The notes under the pieces are model-generated. The model ran no database searches. It was not told the origin of the DNA and saw only the letters and a program-made list of their open reading frames with translations. From Seriola aureovittata (lineage: Eukaryota > Chordata > Actinopteri > Carangiformes > Carangidae), in assembly GCF_021018895.1 (NCBI RefSeq), contig NC_079365.1, positions 17,149,001 to 17,213,000 on the forward strand: a stretch of 64,000 nucleotides of DNA, written 5' to 3'. A program made the position numbers and the translations under genes. This document shows, piece after piece, positions 23,976 to 37,700 of this stretch; within the stretch, counting starts at the first letter, position 1; every line of letters begins with the position of its first letter.

Positions 23976-26900
23976 TTTTAACATTTTGAAGGGTTATCTT
24001 TTTAATGAGTCAGGGGTTGTATTTACCTCCTTCCACTTGAGAAAAATATCAACAAAATATGTAATTTGCTCAGGGGTGGCCAAACCTTTGCATACAACTC
24101 TAATCGACAGTGCCCTGTGTAATTAATACAGTAGAATGGTTGTGTATCGTCAAAGTTTGGATGACGGTGATTGTACAGGAAAGGTCACAAGGTCCCTGCA
24201 TTTAATAAGTGCCTTCCCTCTTTGTTCTGTGAACTCTCTGGAGAGATCACAGCTAAACACAGCAAAGTCCAAGCCAGTCTAGCCATTAGTGTGAGATACG
24301 TTGGTAACAGACTGAAACAGACAGCCGGAGGTCATCTTAATGCAACCTTCTTGGCGGAGGTAAACATTGAACAGCTAAATTACCTTCCCGGATTTGCACC
24401 TGTGCACTTTGACCTGAACTTAACAGACATGTACTTATTTACTGCACCGGATGATGATAAACAGGCCGTACAGAGAAGCCTCTATCTGCACAGCTAAACC
24501 CCTGTGTCTGCTGCTTGTTCACATGATTTCACAGTCATCCTTTGGTTATATTTTTACAGCTTAAGAGTGGGAGAGAGTGCACATATGTGGCCAAATGTGT
24601 CAGTCAGGAGACACAGAGAGGGAAGGGAGTGGAGGAAGTGAAAACTGAAGGCAATTGAGAAAGAAACAGCGCAGGTTGTTTAGCCTTGGGTACCCCAAAA
24701 CCGCTAATTAGGTCACAAATCACAAGATAGCACATGACCACATCCTCAGATGAATGCTGAGCTAAGAACAGCGAGCAGCCATTTTAAATCCAGCTTTAAT
24801 CCAGTGGGTGTCTCACCCTCCTCATTACCCCCATAGCATCCACATGCAAACCCCTGCTCAGAATTGAGATGTGGCCAGCATTAGGAAAGATAGATGAGGA
24901 GGGAAATTAAAGAATAGAGGGGAGGACGGAGCTCACATAGAAGAAAAAGAAAATGTATTCCAGAGGAGAGGTGAACGCTGGTGAAGAGAGGTTAAATCCA
25001 TTTAATAATTAAAGCCGCTCTAGGTAGGTCTCCACTAGGTATAGACATAAAAATACATATTAAAAATTCTCTGAAAAAATAACAAATTCACTGCACCTAC
25101 AGACTTTCATCAAAATAAAAATATATAGGCTTAGTGACATTACCAAAGCAGCTAATGGCTGAAACTGTGAAAGCATTGGGTGTGCACACGGTTGAGTGAC
25201 AAAGTTGTCTTTTACCCCCTGGCTTCAAAGTTTCCCTCTGCTGCCTGCTGCTGCTGAGTGAAAAGTATCATTTTTCAGGCTTTAGCATAAAAAAAAAAAA
25301 CAAACAAACAAACAAAAAAAAAAACACAAAATAATATCTTCAAATCAATGGGGATGTTTGCATACTGCACAGAAGATTCAGACTATCACACATTTTAAGA
25401 TGCAAGAAACACCTTCTAGCCCAATAATTTCATGATACATCTACATTATTTATTACCCCTTGCAGGTATACGAGTTCCCACTTAAATGAGTCATGAGACT
25501 TTACGAGACAAAGGATGACAGGCCTGAGTGATATTCCCTCTACCTGCTACAGTGAGAATATGGAGCTGGATCACCCTAAATTAACATAAATGTCGTTGAG
25601 TTTGCAGAAAGATAATGTGTTGGAAACATATGGGCTGTAGTCACACTTTCTTATCTTTAAACTACACAACAATAATTGTGACTGATAACCCACATTATTG
25701 ATCCAATATTATTAGGTATAAAAATCTATTCCACATATATGAATTACAGAGAAAAGTTTGTTGGGTTTTTTTTTGTTGTTTTACACAAAATCACATCACC
25801 CACTCCACAGGCACCATTAGTCCACAAAATAACATCGTACAGAAAAAAAAAAAAAAAAAAAGGCCTGAACTACTCTGAGCTATTGCCCTCTCTAAGCTCA
25901 GCTCAGCCCCTCAAGGAGTCATTATTCTTCTATGTTGCAGTTGTTCTGCAAGTGAAGCAGGGACAATGGCCACATGTTTACACAGCAAGTGTCCTTATAA
26001 TTTAGAATCCAGACAGAAATCAATAGTTAGCGGTGCAATTCGGTAAACTACAGATAGTAGTACAGAATAAACGATCTAACAAGCCTGGAATACCAGTGCT
26101 CTAGAAACTGATGCAGTACTGAATACCATCAATTGCTTCTATACAGCTACTACTCAGTGGTCTGAGTACAATTTTACGCTAACATATCTCACAGCATTCG
26201 AACATATAATCATCAATCAAACATTTCTTTTTATAATTCAAGTGAAGCACTGCACAACTTCCAGCATTGTGCCATTATGCAACTTACACGGTCTTGCCCC
26301 CTACAGTTACCTCCTCACCTCTGGGGGTGTATGTACTCATTACAAAGTAAGTCATCATGATTATGAGTTTAAAAATTTGCTGAGCTGCTAGCTAGCTCAT
26401 TCCAGCTCATCAGCATAACCACATTAGAGAGGAAACCTGTGGGCTGGCAATCGCACACACTTCCTCAATATTGCAGTCCCAGCAGGCTGAGCATGACCAC
26501 ATCCATTACGTTGGACAAGAGCCACCAACTAGGCCTAATATGCTGCCACAAGGCACACCAACACCATGTGACACCTGAAATTTAATTAATTAGGTTTACA
26601 CAGCAAACATGTCGGTCCAGCACATCAATCTGCCCTAAACAGGGAAACCAGAAAATTTGGCTGTATTTATCATAGTCGCCGTGTGTTGGGGCCTGGCTTT
26701 CTGTATCCTGGTGGCACCTGCCCAGGGTACTGTTCTCTGGACATGCCAAGGTGACGACACAAACATTCAACTCACTGATACTGTATTAGTTCAGGGCGCG
26801 GGGATTCCTCATTTATTTCCATCCTTAATATATTTACCTCATCTAGAGAAAGGAAGCAGATTGTGGGAGGCAGTGGGAAGTAAGATGATTTGGAGCTCAA

Positions 26901-28679
26901 TTCTGCTAAATTGGTTGCTGCCAGCGTGATACATCATGGAGAATTAAGATGCCTCTCCCCCAGCGCAGAACTTCGGCAGCCATATTGGCACATCTGTCAA
27001 GGGCCCACCCCTGACAGAGACAAATGGACCAATTCTGGCACACGAAGACTGATCCAAAGTGCTAGCAATAACTAAGATGAATAATGAGTCGGCTTGGGCC
27101 CCAGGAAAATTCATTTTTAATAATTAGTGTTCCTGCGCCCCTCATTTTCTCAGAAAATGAGTGCAGGTACAACTATAGGTTGATACAACACATCAGCAAG
27201 ACTGGAGGAATATAGATGATGTTGTGTTAAACTTCCATCATCACAGAGAATGGCTGGGACTATAAATGCAAGGTGTAAGACAGATGAATCTCTCTCTGTT
27301 CTCCCTGGAACAGGAGATTAATCAAGTCAGGAAGCACTGCGGCTACGGGAGGCAGCAGAGGAATGTTACACAACGCGCACAACAAAGTTCAAAAGGTCTT
27401 AAGGCTTTAAATCAAGTCACATGACTGTAGTTGAACATTGTTTATATAGTCAAAATAAAGGAAGAAGGGGCAAAAAAAACAAAAACAAACAAAAAACCCT
27501 CATAGTTGGAACACACATGTGATACTGTGTCAACAGATGCTGGTAGCATGTTCCAGTGCCCCATGTGTCGATTCAGGGACAGAAAGTGATAAAACTTCTG
27601 CTTTTATTCTTTTTATTTTTGCAACTGACAATGATATTTGTCAAGATTCATTGGGCAGGCTCACAAAGAAAAGATTGGATGCAGGTGTTTTTATGTTTCA
27701 TGTCATACCATGTCCTGAGAAGAGTTGCTCTAACTGGTCAATCGAATATATCACAGCAATTTACTAAAATTTTCACGACACTTTATTGTGTTTATAGGAT
27801 ACAATAATAACTCACAGTTAATGGGCTTCCAAAAGTTGATTTGGCAACACTACACCATTTAGTAGTCACTAGAAAAACATTACGCACACATAAGAATTTA
27901 CAACTGGTGTCACTGGAAATGACACGTCAGAATCAATGCACTCCCCTTTGGGGATAAGCACGACCGGAGTAATGGAACAGAGCGGGAAAACATGATATTT
28001 TAAAGGCTTAACTGGATAGTATTTAGTGGGTGGAGGTTCGGGAGGCAGAGGCACAGTTTTACCAAAGCAGCAAATTGGGGGCACAGCCGTTAGTGCAGCA
28101 AGAATCAGCGAAAGGTTTCATTTGAATAGATTGGTGGGAGGTGTGCACAGCGATCAGACGACAGATAAGAGCTACAGCAGTGTCCTTTGTGAAGTGTTTT
28201 GGTTAAAGCAGACATTAGCTTATCCTTGCCTAAGGACCTACTAATGTATATTTTTGGCTGGGTAATGCAAAAGTATTGTGATAACTGGTACACACCCTTC
28301 CGAGATTGGTATCACTTCGGGTCACTATGTTTGGAATATCACGTAACACAAAGTCTAACTGATGGTAATGTCATTGGATTGCATGATAATTGGAAATTAA
28401 ATTCAACTGTGACTTTCAGGTGTCATTTTAAGTATTACATTCAGGCAGAAATCTGATTTAACAGCTGCCTTGCAGTGTTAATTGGGAAAACCAAAAATTA
28501 TGTATCATAATTCATGATACTAAACAAATCCCACAATGGTTATAATATCCATTATTTGATTGTCTCAAAGCAATCAGGAGCAAAACACCATTATTTACTA
28601 CAAATCAGATTCTATCGATGAGAGCGTGGCCAGATCTCTGGAGCTCTTGTAAATATGACCTGTATCTATTCTTATCAGT

Positions 28680-28680
<1 letters not shown>

Positions 28681-28710
<30 letters not shown>
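28681..28710. repeat. Poly-T tract
   Basis: Thirty consecutive T. On the minus strand it reads as poly-A. No recognisable retrotransposon body lies next to it. Confidence 0.9.
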
Positions 28711-28715
<5 letters not shown>

Positions 28716-30341
28716 TCATCTCTGGGCACTATGTCCCTGAATCCCTGCATGTAATGGCTCCTACTTCACCCTCCATCCTTACCCCCGTACAGCTGTATAG
28801 TCTGTGAGCTTTGCTTTAAAGTCAAGTGCTTCTCATACATGGAGGTCTACTGGGAGCAATCCCCCTCTCGATTCATTACCTCCAGGAGGCAGAGCTCCTT
28901 CTATTGGGCACCATGACAACATGGCATTGCTCTTTTCCCTCCAGCCTTTGTCGGGGGGTGTCAAGCCACAAGAGACAAAGTGCACTGCCTTCACAGGCAC
29001 CTGGCTAATTTAAGGTTATATGAATCATAGGATTTAACATGTCAAACTCAACTAACCAACGTGAAAGGCATAGTCACATTTTGAAAATGACCCAGAAAAT
29101 CTGCTCTGAAATTCTGTGTATTTTCTCAAATAACTTTTACAAAAGATTTATTTAATGAGATCATTTGTAGCCCTGCAGGGTAATTTATGATTGACAGGTT
29201 TATCTTAAAAGCAGGGAATAGCTAATCAGCGTCTTTTTTAGCTACACATATTAACCAAAGAAATTAAGAGAAAAATGTGACAGATCTGAAGTAGTGAAGG
29301 AATACATGTAGAAGCTAAAGAAAGTGTGTGCTGCAGTAGAAGTGAGGGTTAATTCAAAGCCAAAACAAACAGCCCTGGCAATCAAGAACAGTGAGTTACC
29401 TAATCTTGTTTTGTATCCTCTGAAGTACTAATTAAGTTGGATCAACATAGCAATTGATTGAAAATGACTTCATTCACTTCATTATGTGAGACATGAGTGG
29501 AAAGATTGCTAATGATCACGGGCAACCTCAGTGAAGTGGAATAAAATAGTCCGGCTGAGGGGAAATATAATCCACAAGTATCAGACAATCGGAGCCTCCT
29601 TCAGTGGCTGAAACTGCTCGTCAGGTTGGCTTCGTTCCAAACATCCATGACTGCTGGATAAAAAAGAGACAGCAGAGGCTCTGCCCGTACGAAGCACTAT
29701 AGGCTAGCACTAAGCTTTCAAAGCTATATTATTCATTTGTGGATCTAGACCACCACATCATCTGAACGATTCGGGCTGTAGTAGCATGTGTTCCTCACCG
29801 CATTTTTAAATTTCTCAAACGCAAAGTTATTCTAACCAAAATCTTGCAGAGAACATGCAGCTTTCATTAAGCAGCTTCATATCAGTGTGGAATTACATGA
29901 GAGGTAACTTGGGGACTTGCCAAAATCTCATAATGCAGTGAAAATGAAAATCGACACGGCGTTAATCTATATTTTTCCACATCTAATGCCGATATTTCTT
30001 TGCTTTTCCTTTTTTTTTTTCCCTCGCTCTTTTTTTTTTTTCATGCTACACACTGTTACGGGGGATCAGGCATAATGCTTCTGCAAATGCACATTAAGGT
30101 ACTCCAACTGTTGTGCTGTAATTAAACTAGAACAATAAATCAACAAGAGTGCAATCAAAAGCAAACTACTGACTATATTGGCCCAAACCATAAAAAGTAC
30201 TGATAAAGGAAGTGGGAGAAACTACCAGAGACAGTGTGCAAACCTGCAGAGATATAAAAAGGGGAAAAATGATGCATAGCCCTGTTCCTGTGGGAGTCTT
30301 ACGGTGAGTATGATATCATCCCTCTTATGAAAAATGCCATG

Positions 30342-30470
<129 letters not shown>

Positions 30471-33400
30471 CATGCCTTAAATAACTTTTAATCAAATTTC
30501 AGGGCGTAGGTTTGGAGGCTACTTACATCAAAGTTCATAACCAACGCACACAGGAAGGTGACATGTCATGGAATGATAAGAGCTCTCATTGCACTGTGTG
30601 CCTCATTGTCGGTGTAGTGGACTAATGAACAATACAGGCGCAGGTTTCTTCTCATGAAAAATCTGGGATGTATTTTGATAGTGATAACATTAACATAATT
30701 AGGTGATGAAAAACTCAAACCATTATGTCATATGTTACCATACGGCTAAAGAATAGTATAAAATCAACAATCATGTGGAAAATTTCTACATCTATTTCAT
30801 CATTATTTTAACATATTGTTCATTTAATTTTTACCATTGAAAAATTCAGATGTGTAGAAGATTTTGGATTTCTACACTGTAGGTTGCACAGTGAAGAGTG
30901 TGGAAAGTCAGTGTGAAACAATGGGTGATAAGGTCCTCCGTACAATATGTCATGTAATTCATGAGTGTGAAGCAAATAGAGCTGAAGTGGGTCTTGCATC
31001 AGTACCTTCCAGCTTCGGGCTAACCCTACTGTGTGCATTTCAAAACTCACTTGCACAGAGCAAATGCCCTTAATAACCATTTAGCTGCTAAGGCACGTTT
31101 GTCTGTCCCCCATTCGCAGCCTTAGCCACTAATTACCTTTCCAAAGCAATGGACATTTCTGTGTTCCCTCAATGCTTCCCTTTTTCTCAGTACAATCAGC
31201 CAGCTGCCTTCACTGGTAGGAATTAGTGCACTGCAAGGCCTGAAATGAATGTCCAAAATCAACCCATGTCAGCAAGTTCCCTCACAGAATGCTTCATGTT
31301 TTTGTCCATCCTGCCTACATAGAAATTTTAAAAACACAGAGATCGTATTTTCCCCCAATTACCAGCCTACCTCTTTCTAAGCATGCATGCAACTCTGCAC
31401 GCAAATGCAGAGCTTTAGCACAAAGCCAAATATCTTCCCAGAACGGTTACACAATATAAGTATTAAAACAGCCTGCAGCTCAGACTGTTTACAAAGACAT
31501 ACATAACAGTCTGTCAAGTGAAAAACATATGGTCCTAAAATATATTCAACCAAAGAAATGTGCCAAGTCCGACTCAAGCCTGATGTCTTAATTAGAAAGT
31601 GAGAAAGAACTTGACCTGAATATTCAGATAAGATCCGGTCCTGCTGGAGTTATTCTACTGAGAATACAAATGGATATGGCCATTTGAATTAGCAAGCACT
31701 GACTAAAATCAAAGATCAGTACAGTTACAATGCAGAGTACAACCGCCCAGTGAAGACATGCAGAAATAAAAAGACCCCATGGTTTCCAGCAGTGTTTAAT
31801 AGTGGAGGTTTGCCACCTCAACCGCATTAAAAACCACCACCACTAACATTATAAATAAATAACATACAAACCCAACATGAACCATAGAGGAAAAGAAAAT
31901 TGACACCATTTCACACAGCATATGCCATATATTAATGTGAGGCTATCATTGCAGCCATCCACTACAACCTAAATTGATCACGAGAGGGGGCGCATCAATT
32001 TCTTAGTAGCTTACAACCTCAACAAATCCCTGCTATGGGTGTTGAACCCATTTTGAGTGATGTTACACATGTATATCCACACAAACAAGGAATATTCACA
32101 TGTAGTTCATGACACGTGAAGAACATTTTTAAAATGTTCAGGCTTACTTGGCCTACTGCCATTTTACTTTAACCAACGAACTAAATCTTTCAGTTAAGAG
32201 CTGAAACAGTTTAATCTGATCATCAGATAAATTACATATTTAGGAATATCAAATAAGCATTAATGTTTACTATATCGAAGGTTTCTATTAAAAACAGGAT
32301 CATGTTTGGAATGATTAGGACTCCCATAAAGGGATGCTCACACCTTGTAGATAGTGAAAAAGCAATCATGCTTGGATAGTCCAAGCAGACACTCTTTCAC
32401 TGCCTCAGCTTGACAACTGGGGGAGACGAAAACCACTATGAGGAGTGACATGAATACCAAACAAACTTGAGTCCAAAGTAAGCACAGTTCATTTTTGCTG
32501 TTATTTGCACCATTTTGTACCCTGAAACCATGGGATTCTAGGCTCACAACAGCAGATCCGAAGACAAAATATTCCAGCAGTAAAAATAATTTTCAGAGCT
32601 GTGATGCACTCCAACAGCAGAGGGACCAAGTTAGTTATTTGCTGGGTGGTGTTTTTGGACCTTGGAACCTGTAAATATAATTTTACTTCTGCTCCCTCCC
32701 TTCCTGAGCTCTTCCAGTGAGGTGCCCTCGATCAAAGCACATAACCCCTATTTCCCACCAGAGCTGCTCAATGGCCAACAGAGGGCTGTGTTTGCGATAG
32801 GGTGTGAGTGTGTATAGCTGAATGTGAAGCAGCGCTCTGAAAGAACATATGTGCTTATCAGAAATGTTCCAAGAAAAAATAAATGAAATAAAATAAATAT
32901 GTCCCGCTCTGAATACCCCTGCCTAAACACATTAAGGAATATAATACTCTTATAGACGAGCCTTTACACATTCATTTTTATTCTTATCAGCAGCCTTTAC
33001 AGTATCTAAACGTACCGGGCTTAAAAACGTACTAAAAGGTTGATAGAAATAAATAAGTACTGCCTATCAAATGCTCAGCAGATACTCAAATACATTTACT
33101 TACTGAGCCACTGTGATAGAGATAATTAGGGAATTTCTCTATGTGTATTGAATATCCATAAAACCTACATAAAAAAAAAAAAAACCATAAAATCTTTAAC
33201 ACCAACTTTTTGTTAGCTTTAGATAGTAGTTAGTGGCTAGATAGTTAAACTGCTGTATATACTGTTCATACAAAATATACACCTTTGACAGTTTCAAACA
33301 TGTATTGTGACAAGCCTTATTAACAGAATTTATTTTTATATTTATGTTTTGCTAAATTTGTTTTTTTTGAACACTTTTAAAACAACCTTCTGAAGCTGAT

Positions 33401-33879
33401 AACTCAGCTCCTGCTTTTAGTGAACACAGTTTACACATCAATTGCCACTTTCACTTGAAAAACACGCCCCAACTTTACCACTCTCATGCAAACACGTAGC
33501 GCTCTGAGAATACTTTCAAGCATAAAAGTGCACATAATTAATCATCCATTAGAGCACACATCTGACTGTGGGCTGCCATATCCTTCCATCTTTCCAATTT
33601 GTTAAGGTAGATGGTAAATTAGAGGAGGAGGTAACCCTAAATTCCCCGAAGCACTTATGTTGGCATTAAAAGCATGCATACTATCAATAATGGAGGCAGG
33701 AATTAAAACACACACACATACAGTAAGGCCTACTGTGCTTCTGATACAAAACTTGTGGACAAATGAAAGTCGTTCTGCTGAAGACTGCTGCCTGCTGCAC
33801 CAACGGCTCAGTTGAACATGACATACTTGATGTCATAATCTTCTTTTTTGCCATGTGTTAGACTTTTTAAATAAGTCGG

Positions 33880-34264
33880 TATTGAGTGCATTCAGAAAGT
33901 ATTCAGACCCCTTCACTTTTTTCACACACTCTTTATACTCCAACCTTATGCTAAAATCGTTTAAATAAATGTTTTCCCACATCAATCTGCACACAATATT
34001 CTATAATAACTGCATTGTCAGCTGTGAGACCTTATACAGAGAGGTATGCGTCTGTCCAAATCATGTTCAATTTGGACTCCATATCTCAAAGATGACTAAG
34101 TGAAATGAAAGATAGCTTAGCTAAATTTCAATTGTCATAGCAAAGGGTGTGAATACTTATGTCGATGTGATATTTCAGTTTCTCCTTTTTTAAAAATTTG
34201 CAAAAAATTCTACAATTCTGTTTTCTGAAAAAAGGGAAGGGGTCTGAATACTTTCTGCACTATA
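33880..34264. mobile_element. Tc1-type miniature element with matching terminal repeats
   Basis: About 385 bp bounded by TA at both ends. The left end has GAAAGTATTCAGACCCCTTC and the right end has its reverse complement (GGGGTCTGAATACTTTC), differing by a small insertion in the left arm. The interior lacks any transposase frame and keeps pieces such as GTGAATACTTATG. It is an internally deleted derivative of the same family as the element at 4310-4569, better preserved. Confidence 0.8.
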
Positions 34265-34676
34265 GAAACAAACTGATCTTTATGTATTTCACAATTTGTA
34301 ACTCTGATCCAAACCTGACAATAAATACATTTACATACATTATAAATCAAGTCAACTCATTATTTGTGGTTAATCACAGTTGGTTACAGCATAACGTGAA
34401 TCAGCTCACATTGTTCTAAGTCAGTGCTTTTTTTCTCTCCAGTGCATTAGTGTAATTACAGGCATTAAGAGCAATGAAAACATATCATTCAGGTATACTA
34501 TTATATGAATACTAAATGCCTGATTCAACAATTCAGACTGCAGCAGTGAAGAGGGAAAAGGGGTTAAAAGCAAAATGAGGAAAATGATCGTCAAGGTAGG
34601 GCAGAGGTGAGAAAGTCAAATAAATGCATTTCCTCTCCTACCGAGGGCTTTGGTCAGCGCACAAATGAGAACTCAC

Positions 34677-34781
34677 CTGAATAGGACCAGTAAGGGTCAT
34701 CAGCTGCCCTCCTCTCCCTCATTACGCCTGTACTCCCATGATGCCCGTCTCCAGCATAGTTAGGCCGGTCACCCGATGCAA
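34677..34781 (-). CDS. ptprg: ptprg exon 2 (N-terminal linker)
   Basis: Second coding exon, 105 nt, phase 1 to phase 1. It lies between an acceptor ending CTCCGACAG and a donor GTGAGT. Joined to exon 1 it reads 35 codons beginning VASGDRPNYAG and ending RAADDPYWSYS, followed by a split glycine codon completed by exon 3. The final DPYWSYSG matches DPYWAYSG at the entry to the carbonic-anhydrase-like domain of vertebrate PTPRG. The earlier residues (Gly, Arg, His rich) are poorly conserved but keep the basic RERR cluster, like the RRR stretch in the human protein. The exon is too short and lacks a start codon, so it is recognised only by splice sites, phase and homology. The segment should sit extracellularly just after the signal peptide. 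Confidence 0.88.
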
Positions 34782-37700
34782 CTGTCGGAGGCAGAAAGAG
34801 AGGGGGAGAGAGGTCAGAAAATCCACAGGGGAAGAAAGGTTTCGTAAAAAAAAAAAAAAAAATACTATGAGCACTTATTCAACGAGCTATTAAAAATGTA
34901 TGAGAAGATGGATGAGGTTGATGTCAAAGGTGAGGGACTTAAAGTAAAAAAGAAAAAAACTCAACGCTTCAAATTTCATCTAAAGAATACAAAGTCCAAT
35001 GCAGAAAGAAGTGTTCCCTTAAACACATCTTAGCAAAATGTGAGGGTTTGGATGTCAGAGTGATGGCTGGGTGCGTAATGTGTTCAACTTGATGTTGCAG
35101 AGTGAGATTCATGCCATATCTCCTATTCCTTTTTTTTCTTTTTTCTTTTTTTTACTTTCATTAGAATCATGATGATAATGTGAGCATAATGTTATCAAAT
35201 CACAAAATTAATTTTTTTGAGAAAACATTTACCATAAACTACCAAAACATTGTTGACATAATACATAACAGTGAGGCAGAGATCAATGCATTGAACATCG
35301 GTTTGCCTGCTTTATATGCCATTTCGAAAATGAACCTGCCCTTATATATATATATATATCGACTTTATATCGACTTTGGGAAAATACTCATCTGAGATCA
35401 GTGCTCTGTTTTACTAATGGGTTATAAATACAACACTTACATGAATATATATTTTTTTTTTTTTTCTTTTAAACATCCTTAAAATTACAGTTTAATTACC
35501 TCTACTCTTTAGTTTAGTAGTCACATTCAGACAAAGTGCCTAAAATTGTCTCCACAATTGCAGCTGTTGCAGCTACTCTGAGTCTGGACTATAACCCCCA
35601 AAGGTCACAGAGACTGAAACATACTTTAACAAGGATAACTTTTACCGAGGCTCTTCAGGTCCTTCTACCCACCTAGCTGTGCGACAAATGATGGTTTCCT
35701 GGACTTCCTAGCCTCACAATCTGAACCAGTGAAAACAGAGGCTGCAGCAACAGTACTGACTCTGTATCAAAAAAAAAAAAAAGGTCCAGGTGCAGTCATT
35801 TGGCACAAAGCCTTAATGGGTATTAATAATGGGATCTGCAGAAAACAAGAGGAGCATCTCCTATAGCCCCTGTGATGCTTCCTGCTCTCTTATAGCTCAA
35901 ATCAATCAAATCCCTTTGCAGCAGCAGCTTTTCTGGGAAAGAAACTGTAAATGGACTGGATGATCAATATGTTTGTAATATATGTATGGATGAAATTATA
36001 CCATGACAACTTCCCTGCTGAACTCCTATGTGGACACTTGATTTAGTAAAATGCAAACAGCCTATGTAAGCAGGAGTGTAGACAATCAGTCTGATGTATT
36101 CTGGGCACAAATGTCTCTTTAACTTCTTGGAGTAAATTTCCCCAAAAGAAATCAAACATTGTCATCATAATTATAGCGAATCCTGGGGGCACAAATTGTC
36201 CTTAAGCACACCCAACTCCCGAGAGCATGTAGGCCCAGGCTTACAACAATCAAAGTCATTACGGAGAATATGCTCCACAAAAGATGCACCCTATGCCAGT
36301 GGAGAAGAAACTGTCTAAGTGAAGCCATTGTCAATCAGGTGAACAAGCAAAGCAGGAGTGTTTTGTGTTGCTTTAGGCAGTCAAAACCCACTGTGGCATT
36401 CAAAACCTGGAGATGTATTGGCTAATATTGGGTCCCTGTTGCTAGAGGGATGCAAACAATTGGGCAAGCAGATTGTTTCTGTGTAAAATTGGCATGCAAG
36501 GAAAAACTAAAACAAAACCAGATATGACAATTTGCCAGAGCCAAAATGGAAGCAGAAATCGCTGCTACATGCTGTAAAACTGCTTTTGAATCCATTCAGA
36601 TAATCCATGTTGTATCTGAGTTTTTCGGTTTGCGCATTGTACTCAGTGCTGTGTTCACCATTTTAAAACTCTTCACGCAGTCTCCTTTACAAACATGCAG
36701 CTTGGCAGCTGATCTCACATCAAAAATCCACTGAAAGTGCCAGAAGAGTCTATTCAAATGTGTCTCAAAATCAGTTCATACTAATATAACACTAGCTACA
36801 GAGCTCTACCAACAAGAACATTTTAGCTTTCAGAACAATAACCTAAAACACTCAAAGGTTGTAGTATATTAATCAGAGTATATAGACCATGTAGGGATGT
36901 CTACCAAATTATTCAGATTCACTCCATTTGTTTTATGGATTTTTCCGGCAGTTTTAAAATCTCAATTTGTAGTAGACATGTTTCCATGGTTGTATAAGCA
37001 CGTGCATCACTGTAACCATGACAACTACTGTATATCACATGTGTTATATGTCTCATGAGGTCAAAGGGAACATTAGAACATTAGCACTACTCCCTGGACT
37101 CCTGAAGCTAAACCACCATTAGACGGCAAGTTGTGTTTGGGCTTGATCAGCATCGCCACACATCAAATACAAATACACACTCACACGCATCTCCAGCCAC
37201 TTAAGACAAGCTCAGCTCTTACTAATAGTTGCATCATTACCGGGGATTAATTAAACTAAGCACTACATCAAGCCAAGTCTTTCCTTGCACTCAAAGTCAG
37301 TGCATTACTGCCTTTAAAAACTGTCTCCACAATGTTTTCCAAATCAAATTCATTGCTTAGAGGGAGGTCACAGAGGCTACACGGGTAGAGTCATATATGG
37401 CTGCTTTGTTACTAGCAGATGAATCAATCCACTATGGGGAAACACAGGTTAACATGAAGTGTGAAACAGAGAGGGAGGGAGTCTCGGTGGCAGAGACTCG
37501 GAGCATATTTGAAGGCAGGTTGTGAAACAGGGGGGGCTGCATCGTCTTTGATCAGAGAGCATAGGAGACGGCACCATGTCAACAGTTTACACTCATCCAT
37601 GTCAGCCGTCCCCTGTGGGCAAAAGGATTAAAGCCACAGCATCTCTGATAGAGCAGAGCAGACAACACAGTCGGTGCTGGGCCTGAAGGAGACTGAGGAG

